Shown: positions 23,556 to 34,040 of the stretch, one piece after another
Numbering within the stretch: position 1 is the stretch's first letter
Layout: the number at the start of each line of letters is the position of its first letter
Position numbers and translations under genes: made by a program
Source: Aplectana chamaeleonis
Lineage: Eukaryota > Nematoda > Chromadorea > Rhabditida > Cosmocercidae
Direction: 5' to 3'
Length of the DNA stretch: 64,000 nucleotides
Assembly (NCBI GenBank): GCA_029168955.1
Contig: JAPDOI010000268.1
Coordinates: forward strand, 930,001-994,000
The notes under the pieces: generated by a model
The model's database searches: none
Told to the model about the DNA's origin: nothing
Seen by the model: only the letters and a program-made list of their open reading frames with translations

Positions 23556-24010
23556 TTCATGATGAACAACACTGACAAGGGAAATATACAAAGCGTATGT
23601 CGGACCTGCGGAAACGAATTGTATTGTCAATTTCTCTTGTGTATCTATAATAAAATTTCGCAGTATCCCGTCCCGAGCAGCTGGTTCCAGAAAATTATGA
23701 GCGTTTTCAATGTTTCGCGAAAAGGTGAGGATACCCATCAGAAAATTTTTTCGGGTTTTAAAGATTTTTTTTCGGATTCTGCTAAAAAAACTTGTAAGCA
23801 GGAGTAATCTGTGGTGTTGAAAACGAATCTGGGGTCTGTCTGTCGAAAATCTGTGTTTTATTGTAGGTTACGATAGGTAATATGCCATTTAGGGGGCAAA
23901 ACCTACCTTGAATGTACGAAAATCGGCAAATGGCCATCAAATTCGTGTTCAACACACCGATTAACCCCCGCATACACATTTTCAGTCAAATCTGCAACTT
24001 TGATCAAACT
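23556..24010 (-). repeat. Dispersed repeats R3 and R2
   Basis: 23560-23720 in reverse complement matches R3 (GGGACGGGATACTG, TCCGACATACGCTTTG). 23810-23990 contains R2 marks on both strands (AAACGAATCTGGGG, AATTCGTGTTCAACAC), which recur near 33380, 33825, 43030, 43315, 43890, 44120, 44310, 52390 and 53800. Confidence 0.6.
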
Positions 24011-24044
24011 ACCGTACACTATACTTGTTATCCGAAGGTAATTC

Positions 24045-24312
24045 CTCGTATAATGGATCGATTCGGATAATGCCATTTTAAATTTACCGGATATTGGTTC
24101 GATTCAGATAATGCGTTTTTTCAAATTTTCGGATATTGGATCGATTCAGATAATGCCATTTTTCCAATGATTCGGATACGGATATCCGTCGGATAATTTC
24201 GGATATTATCGGAACAAACCTCAGGCAACACGCATACACACATACACACAAATACACACATACACACATACGCACATACACACGTACACACATACACACA
24301 CATACACACACA
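24045..24312. repeat. Tandem GATTCAGATAATG units and CA-rich microsatellite (left flank)
   Basis: About three units of roughly 47 bases with TTCGATTCAGATAATG (24045-24165), then CACATA-type microsatellite (24229-24312) that ends at the 5' LTR. The same two components continue beyond the 3' LTR. Confidence 0.8.
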
Positions 24313-24733
24313 TGTAGAGGCCCGGACAGGGCATGTATATAGTGTATATAGTTGTATATACTCAGTTAGTCCCTTGTATGTCTTTTACTCCTGTTCTGTG
24401 AAGCTATTATCGATATTTGGTTGCTTACGACTCGAAAGGAGTCGATCGATACGCGCGAGCCGTCTGACCTCCGTTCCCTCGGCGCCCTCGCCGTCTGGGT
24501 GCGCGCCTCCTCCACACTCTCTCGTCCAAAGCGCCTGCGACTCTGACTGGTCGAGGTCCCGCCCACTCTTCGCAATCCACCACGGACATTCTACTGCTGC
24601 CTGCCGCCAGGAGTGGACGCCCGCTACCAGCCGTCGCACCAGCCCGGATCCTGAGCTTCAAGGTGAGTATTTTCACCACTTTTGGGCCTAGGCAGGACCC
24701 ACCCCAAGACAACACCGGCCAAGGCCCACCACA
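24313..24733 (+). repeat. 5' LTR
   Basis: Starts TGTAGAGGCCCGG and ends CCCACCACA; matched end to end by 32094-32514. A TATATA-rich stretch (24327-24357) could serve as core promoter. A consensus splice donor (CAAG/GTGAGT, GT at 24663) lies near the 3' end. Confidence 0.93.
24327..24357 (+). promoter_or_regulatory. Possible TATA region of the LTR
   Basis: TATATAGTGTATATAG and TGTATATAC lie shortly inside the LTR start. Assignment as promoter is inference from position and composition. Confidence 0.35.
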
Positions 24734-24769
24734 TGGGGGCCGAACCTCACTAAGAGGTACAAGGTAAGT
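24663..24769 (+). promoter_or_regulatory. Two splice-donor-like sites (LTR and leader)
   Basis: CAAG/GTGAGT (GT at 24663) and CAAG/GTAAGT (GT at 24764) both fit the metazoan 5' splice-site consensus. Acceptor-like sites downstream are TTTCTAATTCCACAG (ending about 25268, just before the gag ATG) and TTAATTGCAG (ending about 30910, before ORF3). Splicing is inferred, not shown. Confidence 0.4.
24734..24751 (+). promoter_or_regulatory. Primer binding site position
   Basis: The base after the LTR starts TGGGGGCCGAACC; the leading TGG is as expected for pairing with a tRNA CCA end. I could not match it to a particular tRNA. Confidence 0.35.
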
Positions 24770-25299
24770 TTAGGATTCCGTGCAGTAGGAGTAGAGCGAC
24801 CACTCTACTCCGAAGAGGCGCGAAGCGAACCGTAGGCCGTTAAGAGCGGTAGGTTCGAAGCTGCTGGACGGGCAGCCCCCACTGTCAGTAGTTAGAGCGT
24901 AGCTCTACTCTGCAGAAGGGACAGAGGAAAGCACTTTTGCAAGGCAGACCGCTGCGCAAATTTTTTTTGCTTCCTCGGCGGATCACTGGCAAGTGATCTC
25001 GTAATCCCTAGAATCGATAGTCAACAGGCAGACGCGAGTTGACGACCTGACCGGTATCGATTTTGTTGATTCTCAGGCCTGGAACACGACCGTGTTGGCA
25101 GCACAAGAGTGCATTTCGAGAATCGTGCAAGCTTTACTGACAAGTGAAGCTTCTGCACAACATATCGGTAGTCTGGTCGCAGACGCGTAACAGACAAGAA
25201 GAGTATCGCAGTACCGGACGGTAAACGCGAAGGCAGACGCCACACTCAACCGATTTCTAATTCCACAGCACCTAAAACAGACTGTTTAAAGTGTCAACC

Positions 25300-26210
25300 A
25301 TGTCGGACAATGTGGATGACGAAGTCATGGCTCTGCTCGATGGTGAGTATGCTGAAGACGATTCGGTACAGAGCGAGCTAAGGCAGTTGAGAGCACAAGT
25401 GGAGTTTCTCACCCAGCCAATCCTCCAACAGGTATCCGATACGACTTTTCGGGTTATAGAGGCGCTGCGAAAACTGCAGGCCATCCCTGAACGATTACCG
25501 CGAATGCTAAATGAGGGTAAAATTTCTTCGACAGAGGAAGTTGAAAGGGAACTGACAAGAGTTCTTGATCTTGAGCGTGAGGCTCTACTAGGTGCGATAG
25601 CTCCGTTGACCGACAAGGCGCGCGAATTCGCAGACCTCACATCAGCAGTACGCGCGAAGCACAGCAACGAACTCGACATAGTTTCGCTCGAGCCGAGCAT
25701 GACGACCAATGCATGCGCGCGCTTTCATAACTGCTAAGTGTTGACTCCACTGATGTGGTCAGCGCAGTGAAACACTCGACGGAAAGGGACAAGGAAATAG
25801 TGGCAGAAGCCGTAGGTAGCAACCGATCAACATTACCAACAAGAAAGCCTTTACCTTTCAGTGTTTTATCACAAACATGTCAAATGCAGGCTTCATCGAC
25901 CACTGCAGCCGCGCAGACTTCTACTGTCGCCATGGATACCGACGAGGGTCAGGCGCAGCAAAACGCTTTTCGAAACGCGTTTCGTATGTTGAAGGCCAAT
26001 GGTGTGGCGACCGAAGTATCCTTGCCACCGATTCACTTCGATCCAGTGCAAGCTGCAGAAGGTAGGTCGGCAATGAGGAGAAATCTTTGGGACGGGTATC
26101 GACAAGTACCTGATCAAACACTACCGGAACGTGATTTTCAGAACAACGACTTCACGAGCGATCTTCTACCAAAGGTGCTAAATTCGGAGAGCAGGGACAA
26201 CCTGCACTGA
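25300..26210 (+). pseudogene. Gypsy element gag, N-terminal part
   Basis: The ATG at 25300 opens MSDNVDDEVMALLDGEY and an acidic, helix-rich region (heptad-like leucines, probably coiled coil) to a stop at 25735-25737. A second frame (about 25740-26210) continues with DTDEGQAQQNAFRNAFRML and ends in a stop, so at least one frame shift separates the two halves. I do not recognise a specific domain. Position directly upstream of the capsid region and downstream of a leader supports gag identity. A splice-acceptor-like TTCCACAG lies 32 bases before the ATG. Confidence 0.7.
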
Positions 26211-26264
26211 GGTGGGTCTCCAACCAATAGTGATTGCAGTTAACATTTTGACAATGGGGTAGGT

Positions 26265-27707
26265 GTGACCCTAGCTGCCATGGCGCTTCCGGAGGTAAAA
26301 AACCTCGAACACCCTGAGGGAAGAGGATTCACACGATTTGTGACCTCTTTCTCGATGAAATATGGCAGGATCGGCCTTACAGACGAGATGTTGATCCATC
26401 TGATGAGCGAGAAGCTAGAAGGACATCCTAAGTCAGTCATGAAGACGCTTCCGAAGGACGTGCGGGAAGGCCGATTCGGAGACTTTGTAGCGGCACTGAA
26501 GGCAAAGTTTGCCGAGAACTCGTCCGCCAAGCGAATGGAATCGCATGTGAAGCTGAAACAGCTGAGGATGACTAATTCGGTGTCAGAATACTGCGTGGAG
26601 TTGGAAAGCCTCACAAGGAAGGCGAATCCAGACGCATCAGAGACCGACCTCTCTATGACGAGAGCAAGTGAGCTGATAGCGCAACTCACCAGTTGGCCCG
26701 AATACTTCCAACTATTCGCTTTGATGGAGTCATCCGCACCACAAGAAGTGTACGAAAAGCTCAAGAGTCTGGCGCAGTCAATCCAGCGGAGCAAGAACGT
26801 GGCGCTAGCGGTGCGCTCGGCTGCAGAGCCGAAGCAAACGGAGGATCGACGTAAGTTCCAGAGACGGTTACCGTTCTCGAGTGGTAAAGGCAACTGTCTT
26901 CCTAGAGAACCTGGTCACGCTCAACAGATTGAGAAATCAAATCGGCAGGAAGAAAGGGTGCAACCCACATCCAGCAAAACGCCAAGTGGCGTAGCCGCGA
27001 GGACATGCCGCAACTGTGGTAGGCTGGGACACTTCCAACGCGATTGCCGAGAAGGGCGAGCGTCACAAAACCGCTTGAACACAGACCATCCTAAGGAAGG
27101 ACAACAGTACGGTCCACCGCGTGCGGACACAGTAGCGCCTAAGAGCCATTTCCGTCCACAGCAACAAACGAAGCAAAGCTTCGGCACAGTACTGAAGAAT
27201 TGGTCGTGTCTTGCCATGGGAACAACGCTAGAACACAGTGAAATGTTCGGGGCGAAGACGACTCGCAAAGTACGGTTGCTTGGATGCACTCAAGACGCGT
27301 TAATTGATACCGGATCGCAAGTCAGTATCTTGCCCATCAACCTTCTTCTAGCAGCGTCGAAGTCTGGATTTGATCTGGATGCGGACGTGGAAGAAGTACC
27401 CGTGGATAAGCAGGTGCACGTCTACGATGCGTCCGGAAATGAAATGTCCTTCAAGGGAGCTGTACGGCTCAGCTTAGCGCTTGACGATGGACAACGTATC
27501 CGAGGAATATTCTTCATAAAGGAGGGAGGCGATGACACAATCGTGTTAGGGACCAACCTGCTACACACCTTGGGGGTCGACACCGCACTGTCACCCTCTG
27601 CTTCCTTGGATGCATCCAATCGATCGAAGAGCAGGTTAACGACCCAGCTCAACACTGGAGATAAGAGACCTAAGCAGGGCTCGGGAAGAGCCCGTAAGGT
27701 CAAATAA
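26265..27707 (+). pseudogene. Gypsy element gag (capsid, nucleocapsid) and protease
   Basis: A 480-codon frame. Residues about 10-170 are helix-rich and match the general layout of a retrotransposon capsid ([17 protein letters not shown], then a region with [18 protein letters not shown]). A single CCHC zinc knuckle [14 protein letters not shown] lies near residue 248. The aspartic protease follows, with the active-site block [13 protein letters not shown] near residue 344 and the partner block IVLGTNLL near residue 426. Its start in the track is not an ATG and the frame is closed just upstream, so it was probably once joined to the preceding gag part. Gag and protease share one frame. Confidence 0.85.
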
Positions 27708-27713
27708 TCGCAG

Positions 27714-28010
27714 AAAAGAACGGCTGTCGCGCATGGAAAAGCATGACGCAGTGGTTGCTTCGAGGGTCTTCATTAAACCGGGAGAGACTAAAACGGTTCC
27801 GATCAAAATGAACCCGAGTGATAAGGAGCAAAATATTGTGGTCCGATTGTGACATAATACCGAATGCTGTTTACGGAGCTCACTACGACATGGTCGCCAT
27901 CCCAGTCACCAATTCGTCCGATGAGGTGAAAGTTTTCTGTGTAGGAGACAAGGTGGGAGAATGGGACCAGGGTCCAATTGGGGAAGAGCAACCGGTAGAG
28001 TGCTGCGAAC
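27714..28010 (+). pseudogene. Gypsy element linker between protease and RT
   Basis: Coding character continues after the protease stop, but in pieces: one frame with RVFIKPGETKTVPIKM (about 27765-27840) and another with NAVYGAHYDMVAIPVT and VGDKVGEWDQG (27818-28000). Shifts near 27843 and 28000 separate them from the RT frame. Such a beta-rich linker is common between protease and RT in Gypsy elements; here it is assigned by position. Confidence 0.6.
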
Positions 28011-28706
28011 ATGCTCGAACGCACATGTGCACCCATCGACGACAGATGGAATGCGTTGCTAGAGTTCCTGTTGCGGAACAAACCTGAGCGAAAGTTCGAT
28101 GAGGCGCTTGAGGACGCCGTTAAGGACTTCCAGGATGTGTTCGCCGTCACAGAACAAGAACTCACGCAGACACATTTGATAGAGCACGAGATCGATACAG
28201 GTTCGGCGGGTCCAATAAGACAGAAGGCGAGGCCCATACCACTTGCGACGCGAGTGGAGCTTCGGAAAATCCTGGCAGACCTTCAGGAACGTAATGTGAT
28301 TGAACAAAGCAAGTCTCCATGGTCCTCACCAATTGTGTTGGTGCAGAAAAAGGACGGATCCTTGAGACTTTGCGTCGACTACCGGAAGGTGAATCAAGTC
28401 ACTCAGATCGATAGTCACCCACTCCCTACGATTGATACCATACTCCAAGGTCTGAAAGGCAAGAGATGGTTTTCGACACTAGACTTGTCATCGGGATATT
28501 GGCAGGTGAAGCTGTCAGACAGTACCAAAGAGAAGAGTGCATTTGCGACCACGGAAGGACTTTACCAGTTCAACGTCCTGCCTTTCGGGCTAGCCTCGTC
28601 ACCAGCGACGTTTCAGAGGTTGATGCACTCAGTGCTCAGTGACTTGGAGGGCGACGAAGTATCTTGTTATCTTGATGACATAAATGATAGCTACCGCCTC
28701 AACTGA
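28011..28706 (+). pseudogene. Gypsy element reverse transcriptase, N-terminal part
   Basis: RT blocks in order: PWSSPIVLVQKKDGSLRLCV with DYR, PLPTIDTILQGL, FSTLDLSSGYWQV (first catalytic D), VLPFGLASSPATFQ, and CYLDDI (catalytic YLDD, about 28670-28685). The frame shifts by one base right after YLDDI and continues in the next entry. The start of the true polyprotein is upstream. Confidence 0.92.
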
Positions 28707-29895
28707 ACGACACATGGAAGTGTTGCGGGAGGTTTTGTCTCGACTGAGGCGATCTGAGCTGAAGTTGAACCCGAAAAAGTGCATACTCATGGAGCCGAGA
28801 GTTGAGTTCCTTGGTCACGTCCTAGACGGAAACGGACTACACGCGGACCCTAAGAAGCTCGCTGCCATCCAAGAGTATCCGATGCCGCAGACACGATCGG
28901 ACATGAAAACGTTCCTCGGAATGTGTTCGTACTATAGGAAATTTATCCTTCGATTCTCGAAAATCGCGGCACCGTTGCACGAAATGACTTCGGAGAAGGT
29001 CAAGTTCGAGTGGAACAGAGCTCGCTCTTCGGCATTCGCAATGCTCAAGGCCGCGCTGACGTCTCCGCCGGTCTTGGCGCAGCCAGACATTGGAGGCGCT
29101 AGGTCAGGGACCAAGCCTTTCTGTATCCATACCGATGCAAGCTACTCAGGGCTAGGCGCTGTTCTAAGTCAGAAAGGAGACGACGGGTTTTTGCATCCGA
29201 TCTTCTTTGCGTCGAAGGGTCTGAATAAAAGTGAGAAGAACTATCACATAACAGACCTGGAAGCACTGGCTGTAGTTACAGCTTTGCGTAGATTCCACAT
29301 GTTTAGAGTATACGGAGTGTCGGTTGAAGTCTACACCGACCATCAACCGTTGACAGCGGTATTTACAAGATCAAACGTTTCGGCAAGGGTACTACGTTGG
29401 GCATTGGAGCTCCAAGCGTACAACATGAAGATAGTTTATGTGAAAGGTGCTGCCAACAAGGTCGCAGATGCGTTGAGCAGAGGTGCGGTAGACGCTGCGA
29501 ACTTGGATGGAGTGCCTAGTATTCCGAACGAACGGATAGTCGTGTTCATTTCGCAAGAGCACGAATGGATGACTGAGCTCAGACAGGACGCCATATTCGG
29601 AAAGGTGATTGACGCGCTGGAAAACGGCAGGTTGTCAGAAGAGGTAACTTTTCCCACCCAGGCGAGAAAACTCAAGGTAGCCGATTTCGTACTACAAGAC
29701 GGGTTTTTGTGTTTTCTGGACATCGAGAACACGAGAAAGGTGGTGCCTCGTTCACGTCGCCAAGAGGTTTTCCGCGACGCTCACTCAGCACCTTGGCAGG
29801 GCATTTTGGAGCGAAGAAGACAATTCGCATATTGGCAAAGAGAGTCTTTGGGAAAACATGACCCGAGACATTCGGACATGGATCGAGGAGTGTAA
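28684..29895 (+). pseudogene. Gypsy element RT C-terminus and RNase H
   Basis: Continues RT with LKLNPKKCILMEPRVEFLGH and TFLGMCSYYRKFI, then RNase H with its four acidic positions visible: HTDASYSGLGAVL, TDLEALAVV, VYTDHQPLTA and NKVADALSRG (about 29120-29490). The end of this frame (from about 29790) has left the integrase frame, as shown by the displaced zinc-binding region. Catalytic residues are intact, so damage here is by frame only. Confidence 0.92.
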
Positions 29896-30848
29896 GAAGT
29901 GCACCCTGTTCAATGCACAATCACCAATGACACCTCCGCTCGCTTCCATCACTTCGTCTGAACCCTACGAGTTGATCGGAATTGATATACTGAAATGGGA
30001 CCGACATCAAGTGGGAATCGTTACGTGTTAGCCGTGATCGACCACTTTAGCAAGTTTGGTGGAGCGTACCCTGTCGCTACTAAAGAGGCCGACACGATAG
30101 CGAGAACGCTATTCGAACGTTGGATGGCCGATGGGTGCAGGATTCCGAAATGTATACTATCGGATCAAGGAGGCGAATTTGACAACAAGCTCATGACGGA
30201 GCTGGCCTCGATCATTGATTTCGACAGGTTTTCACGAAGGGATACGACCCTCGCGAAAACGGAATTACTGAGAGGTTTAACAGGACCATAATTGGCATGC
30301 TCAGGAAGAAAACCGCGGTTCCGCAAGAATGGGATAAGATGCTGCCTCATTGTATGATAGCATACAACACGACAGAGCACGCATCAACGGGTGAGTCCCC
30401 GTTCTTCCTCATGCACGGATTCGACGCGAACGTGCCATGGGAATCCCTACCTGAACCCGAAGTCACACCATATATGGTCGATTTCGATGACTACATTCAT
30501 GAAATGTTGAACGGAGTTTCCTTAGCACGCCAACATGCGCGCGAGATCAACGCCAAAGCACGATCAACCATGAAGAAATACTACGACGAAGACCACGACG
30601 TAGTAGTGAGACCGCTGAAGGGGGGCGATAGGGTATACATGAAAGTACCTTCGGAGAAGCGAAGTACCGACCACCCGAAGCTCACAAACGACTGGACTGG
30701 GCCGTTCAGAGTGATTGGAACTACCGACAACAGTGCGACGATTACAACCCATTTCGGGAACGGAAGAGCCGGTGTGCATCCCGTTCGATCAACTCCGGAA
30801 GCTGCCTCCTGGTATGGACGACGAGCCTGTCGTGACCAGCAAGCGTAG
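29752..30848 (+). pseudogene. Gypsy element integrase (HHCC, DDE core, GPY/F module)
   Basis: The HHCC zinc-binding region (about 29780-29910) is spread over three frames, with shifts near 29792 and 29851; ECKKC gives its two cysteines. After a shift near 29992 the core follows: VLAVIDHFSKFG (first D), CILSDQGGEFDN (second D), then a shift near 30225, and ENGITERFNRT (the E). The 30297-30848 frame holds AYNTTEHASTGESPF and the GPY/F-type C-terminus (DRVYMKVP, DWTGPFRVIG), ending at 30848. Key residues are present, but the ORF is split by four one-base shifts. Confidence 0.9.
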
Positions 30849-30863
30849 GGCTAAGAGGGTAGA

Positions 30864-31886
30864 CCCAAGAAAATGTTGCACATGTAGTTTCTAATCATGT
30901 TAATTGCAGAGTTGCCGTTGGAGATCCACGATCGGATCCGTTGCATTTGCTGTACCCGTGCTCGTGTGGAATGTTCAACACTAAGGCACACGTGGGATTG
31001 CCAGGATTGCGATGTGATCTAGCCCGCTCCATGACAGTGAAGAACATGTACGAACTGGCACATGTGGCATCGGTAGCCTTGCATCCCCACTGGGGAGATG
31101 AGCGCAAGGAAGTGGAGCTCCTGGATAAGAGTTCGCGTTACTTGACCATTCACGGACTAGCGACGACGATCCACGCACATAGCAAATATTGCTACGACTA
31201 TGCAAGTGCACTGAAAGCTCGAGAAAATGTTGAACTGAGCCATCCTGACCTGTTTCCGACCAATCCAGGTTACGATATCGAGAGATACTTCAGAATGGCA
31301 ATGGCTCGCAGAAAGCAGATCACGACACAGTCCACTGACGACATGCCCACTAATCCGATCCTGGTTGCTGTTCCGGAACACTTCAGTCGAGTACTAACGG
31401 ATTTGTTGGAGCCATCCACAGTGAAGTTCCTGGTCTACTCGCATTTTGGAGATTTGGCAGATCAACTCCAGAAACAGAGCATCTCATCGGGTCTTGTTTG
31501 GAGTGTGGCCGACCACCGTCCCTATCACTCTGCATATGCGCCTCGTACAACAGGCGATTGAACGCCATTTGCAGTGCGGTGGCACGTTGGAATTATTCCC
31601 ACCGCCGTTTGAGCTATCTCGCGAAGACGAGTGGAGACATATTGGAACTATCTGTCGAATGATGGCTGAATTTCTGTCTGGACCGGCCAGAGGTTTTGAT
31701 GCAAGGATCGTGGACTACTATAGTGACATAGGAGATGACATTCCGATCAAGCACCCGGCGATCAGTCTGGGACTTTGTCCCAGGAAGCTGGAAGAAAAGC
31801 TGATGCCATGGCAATGTCGGTTGTTTCTCAACCAGGTGGCACACATCGCGTCTAATATTTTGATGTTGCCCACATTCTCGAACTGA
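30864..31886 (+). pseudogene. Gypsy element ORF3, unknown protein after integrase
   Basis: A frame open from about 30864 to 31561 without an ATG until about 31 codons in (GMFNT), then a one-base shift in about 31446-31530 to a frame ending at 31886. The protein is about 330 residues if read across the shift. Visible features are YPCSCGMF near the start, many His and aromatic residues (VASVALHPHWG, YCYDYASAL), FSRVLTDLLEPSTVKF, and a C-terminal part with PPPFELSREDEWRHIG and LFLNQVAHIASNIL. I see no signal peptide, transmembrane segment or envelope-like cleavage site, and recognise no family. Its position corresponds to env in errantivirus-like elements, but content does not support env. A splice acceptor (TTAATTGCAG) sits at its beginning. 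Confidence 0.7.
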
Positions 31887-32079
31887 ACGTTCGCAAAGCG
31901 GCTAAAGACCAGCCGTCAACAAGCAAGGAAAAGGCAGACGCCCGCTTCACAGACGAAACGTCAAGGATTTGACGCCTACTATCTGAAAGATGTGAAGAAG
32001 AAGCGTCAGAGGTGGCGCCAAAGATGAAGCAGATGGGCCGTAGGTCCTATGTAAAGGAGAAGACGAAGGGACCGTCTTC

Positions 32080-32093
32080 CCGAAGGGGAGGCG
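32080..32093 (+). promoter_or_regulatory. Polypurine tract
   Basis: CGAAGGGGAGGCG, purine-rich, directly before the 3' LTR, the expected primer position for plus-strand DNA synthesis. Confidence 0.7.
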
Positions 32094-32514
32094 TGTAGAG
32101 GCCCGGACAGGGCATGTATATAGTGTATATAGTTGTATATACTCAGTTAGTCCCTTGTATGTCTTTTACTCCTGTTCTGTGAAGCTATTATCGATATTTG
32201 GTTGCTTACGACTCGGAAGGAGTCGATCGATACGCGCGAGCCGTCTGACCTCCGTTCCCTCGGCGCCCTCGCCGTCTGGGTGCGCGCCTCCTCCACACTC
32301 TCTCGTCCAAAGCGCCTGCGACTCTGACTGGTCGAGGTCCCGCCCACTCTTCGCAATCCACCACGGACATTCTACTGCTGCCTGCCGCCAGGAGTGGACG
32401 CCCGCTACCAGCCGTCGCACCAGCCCGGATCCTGAGCTTCAAGGTGAGTATTTTCACCACTTTTGGGCCTAGGCAGGACCCACCCCAAGACAACACCGGC
32501 CAAGGCCCACCACA
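32094..32514 (+). repeat. 3' LTR
   Basis: Same 421 bases as 24313-24733 with one visible difference (CTCGGAAGG here, CTCGAAAGG in the 5' copy). Confidence 0.93.
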
Positions 32515-32812
32515 CACATACACACATACACACAAACGCACATACACACATACACGCATACACACATATACACATACACACATACACATACACACATACA
32601 CACACATACACACATACACACGCATACACACATACACACACATACACACACATACACATATACACACATACACACAAAACGCACATACACACCTACACAC
32701 ATACACATACACACATACACACACATACACACATACACACAAACGCACATACACACCTACACACATACACACATACACACACACATACACAATATGACAC
32801 ATACACACATGC

Positions 32813-32844
<32 letters not shown>

Positions 32845-33180
32845 TTTCCTACATTTAACCTAAAATGGACCGATTTTTTTCCGTTTTATCCGTTTTTATT
32901 AGATTTTATCCGTTTTATCCGGTTTTTATCCGATTTTATCCGATCTTACGCAAATGTTATCCGTTTTATCCGGTTCTTATCCGATTTTTATCCGTTTTTA
33001 TCCGAATTTTTGACCCTTCGGATAATGGTTCGATTCAGATAATGCCGATTTTAAATTTTCCGAATATTGGTTCGATTCAGATAATGCGTGTTTTGAAATT
33101 TTCGGATATCGGATTATCCGAATCTCGGATATCCGGTCGGATATCCGAAATGGAGTGATTCGGATACTAAGTATACCGTA
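32515..33180. repeat. CA-rich microsatellite, TTTTATCCG array and GATTCAGATAATG units (right flank)
   Basis: 32515-32843 is CACATA-type microsatellite; 32870-33010 repeats TTTTATCCG with variants; 33018-33180 carries TTCGATTCAGATAATG units as in the left flank, in the same orientation. Long open frames across the microsatellite are composition artefacts. Confidence 0.85.
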
Positions 33181-34040
33181 CACCCACCGTAATCCGTAGA
33201 AAATCGGCAAACGGACCCCAGATTCAAGCTAAGCACATCAAATTACCCTCAGAGAATATTTTTGAGCCACTTCTATCGGAGAAATCCGGGAATCTCGAAA
33301 GTGGCGTTTTGCCCTCAAAATTTCTTCCGCTGAAATGCTTTGAGCGAATTCAGCCGAAAACTTCGCAAAAATCGACAAATCAATATCAGATTCGTGATCA
33401 GCGCCCCTAAAAAACCTCTGGGAGAATTTTCAGTCAAATCTGGAACAGTTTTCTGGAGCACTTTCAGAACTGCTGATTGATATAGGTAACCGTTGAACCG
33501 AAAATCCGTGCAAGTGCGAAACGCTGTCAGTCTGCACAAAGTTTAACCCGAAGTTGAAGGCTACGGGGGTTAGCAAAAATTTCGGACCAAAATCAAAATT
33601 TCTGGAAGTGAAAAAGACAAAAATCACTTTTTGCTGCCCAATTTTTTTTTTGCCAAAAAGTGACCGAAATTTACACTCCAGGCGGATCTCAGAATTTTAA
33701 GATTTTCGAAAGCATTTTGATGGCCGAAAGGGGAGTCGCTCCGATTTCGGAAAATTACACGAAAATTACACAACGCCCCGCTTGACCCAGCTCCAACTTT
33801 GCTTAGAGAGGTTCTTTTGAGCGCTGAACACGAATATGAGGTCCGTTCCCGAATTTTCGAAAGTTTACACAGCGTTTTGGAAGGTACAAAGAGCACAAAA
33901 AAAACCGTTTTGGGCTCACAACTTCTCGAAACCAGCGGCTCGGGACGGGGTACTGTGCAGTTTTTCTATAGACACCCGAAATATACTAGCAATACCATTC
34001 GTTTCAGCAAATCCGACATACGCTTTGCATACTTCACTCG
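33181..34040. repeat. Dispersed repeats R2 and R3
   Basis: R2 marks at about 33385 (AGATTCGTGATCAGCGCCC) and 33820 (GAGCGCTGAACACGAAT). R3 at 33865-34035 in plus orientation (TCGGGACGGGGTACTG, TCCGACATACGCTTTGC). A hAT-MITE-like end, reversed, lies near 33770-33795. Confidence 0.6.

Larger units (their letters stand above)
24313..32514 (+). mobile_element. Gypsy-type LTR retrotransposon, complete but frame-broken, 8.2 kb
   Basis: Two 421-bp LTRs enclose, in order, a leader, gag (capsid and zinc knuckle), aspartic protease, RT, RNase H, integrase and an extra ORF3. RT-RNase H before integrase is the Gypsy order. The LTRs differ at one base that I could find (24437 region, A versus G), so the insertion looks recent, yet the coding part has about ten frame breaks. 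Insertion is inside a CA-rich microsatellite, so the target duplication (probably CACA) cannot be fixed exactly. Confidence 0.93.

Noticed and set aside
24078..24095. GGTTCGATTC in tandem units, B-box-like
   Set aside because: Part of a 47-base tandem repeat; no A box or tRNA fold, so no SINE call.
24366..24715. Overlapping open frames in the LTR, repeated at 32147-32472
   Set aside because: They lie in the LTRs and repeat because the LTRs repeat; no domain.
30864..31886. ORF3 as an envelope protein
   Set aside because: Position fits env, but no signal peptide, membrane span or cleavage site is seen.
32444..32858. Long open frames on both strands across the CA repeat
   Set aside because: They read only short-period peptides (THTYT or CVCMC types) set by the microsatellite.
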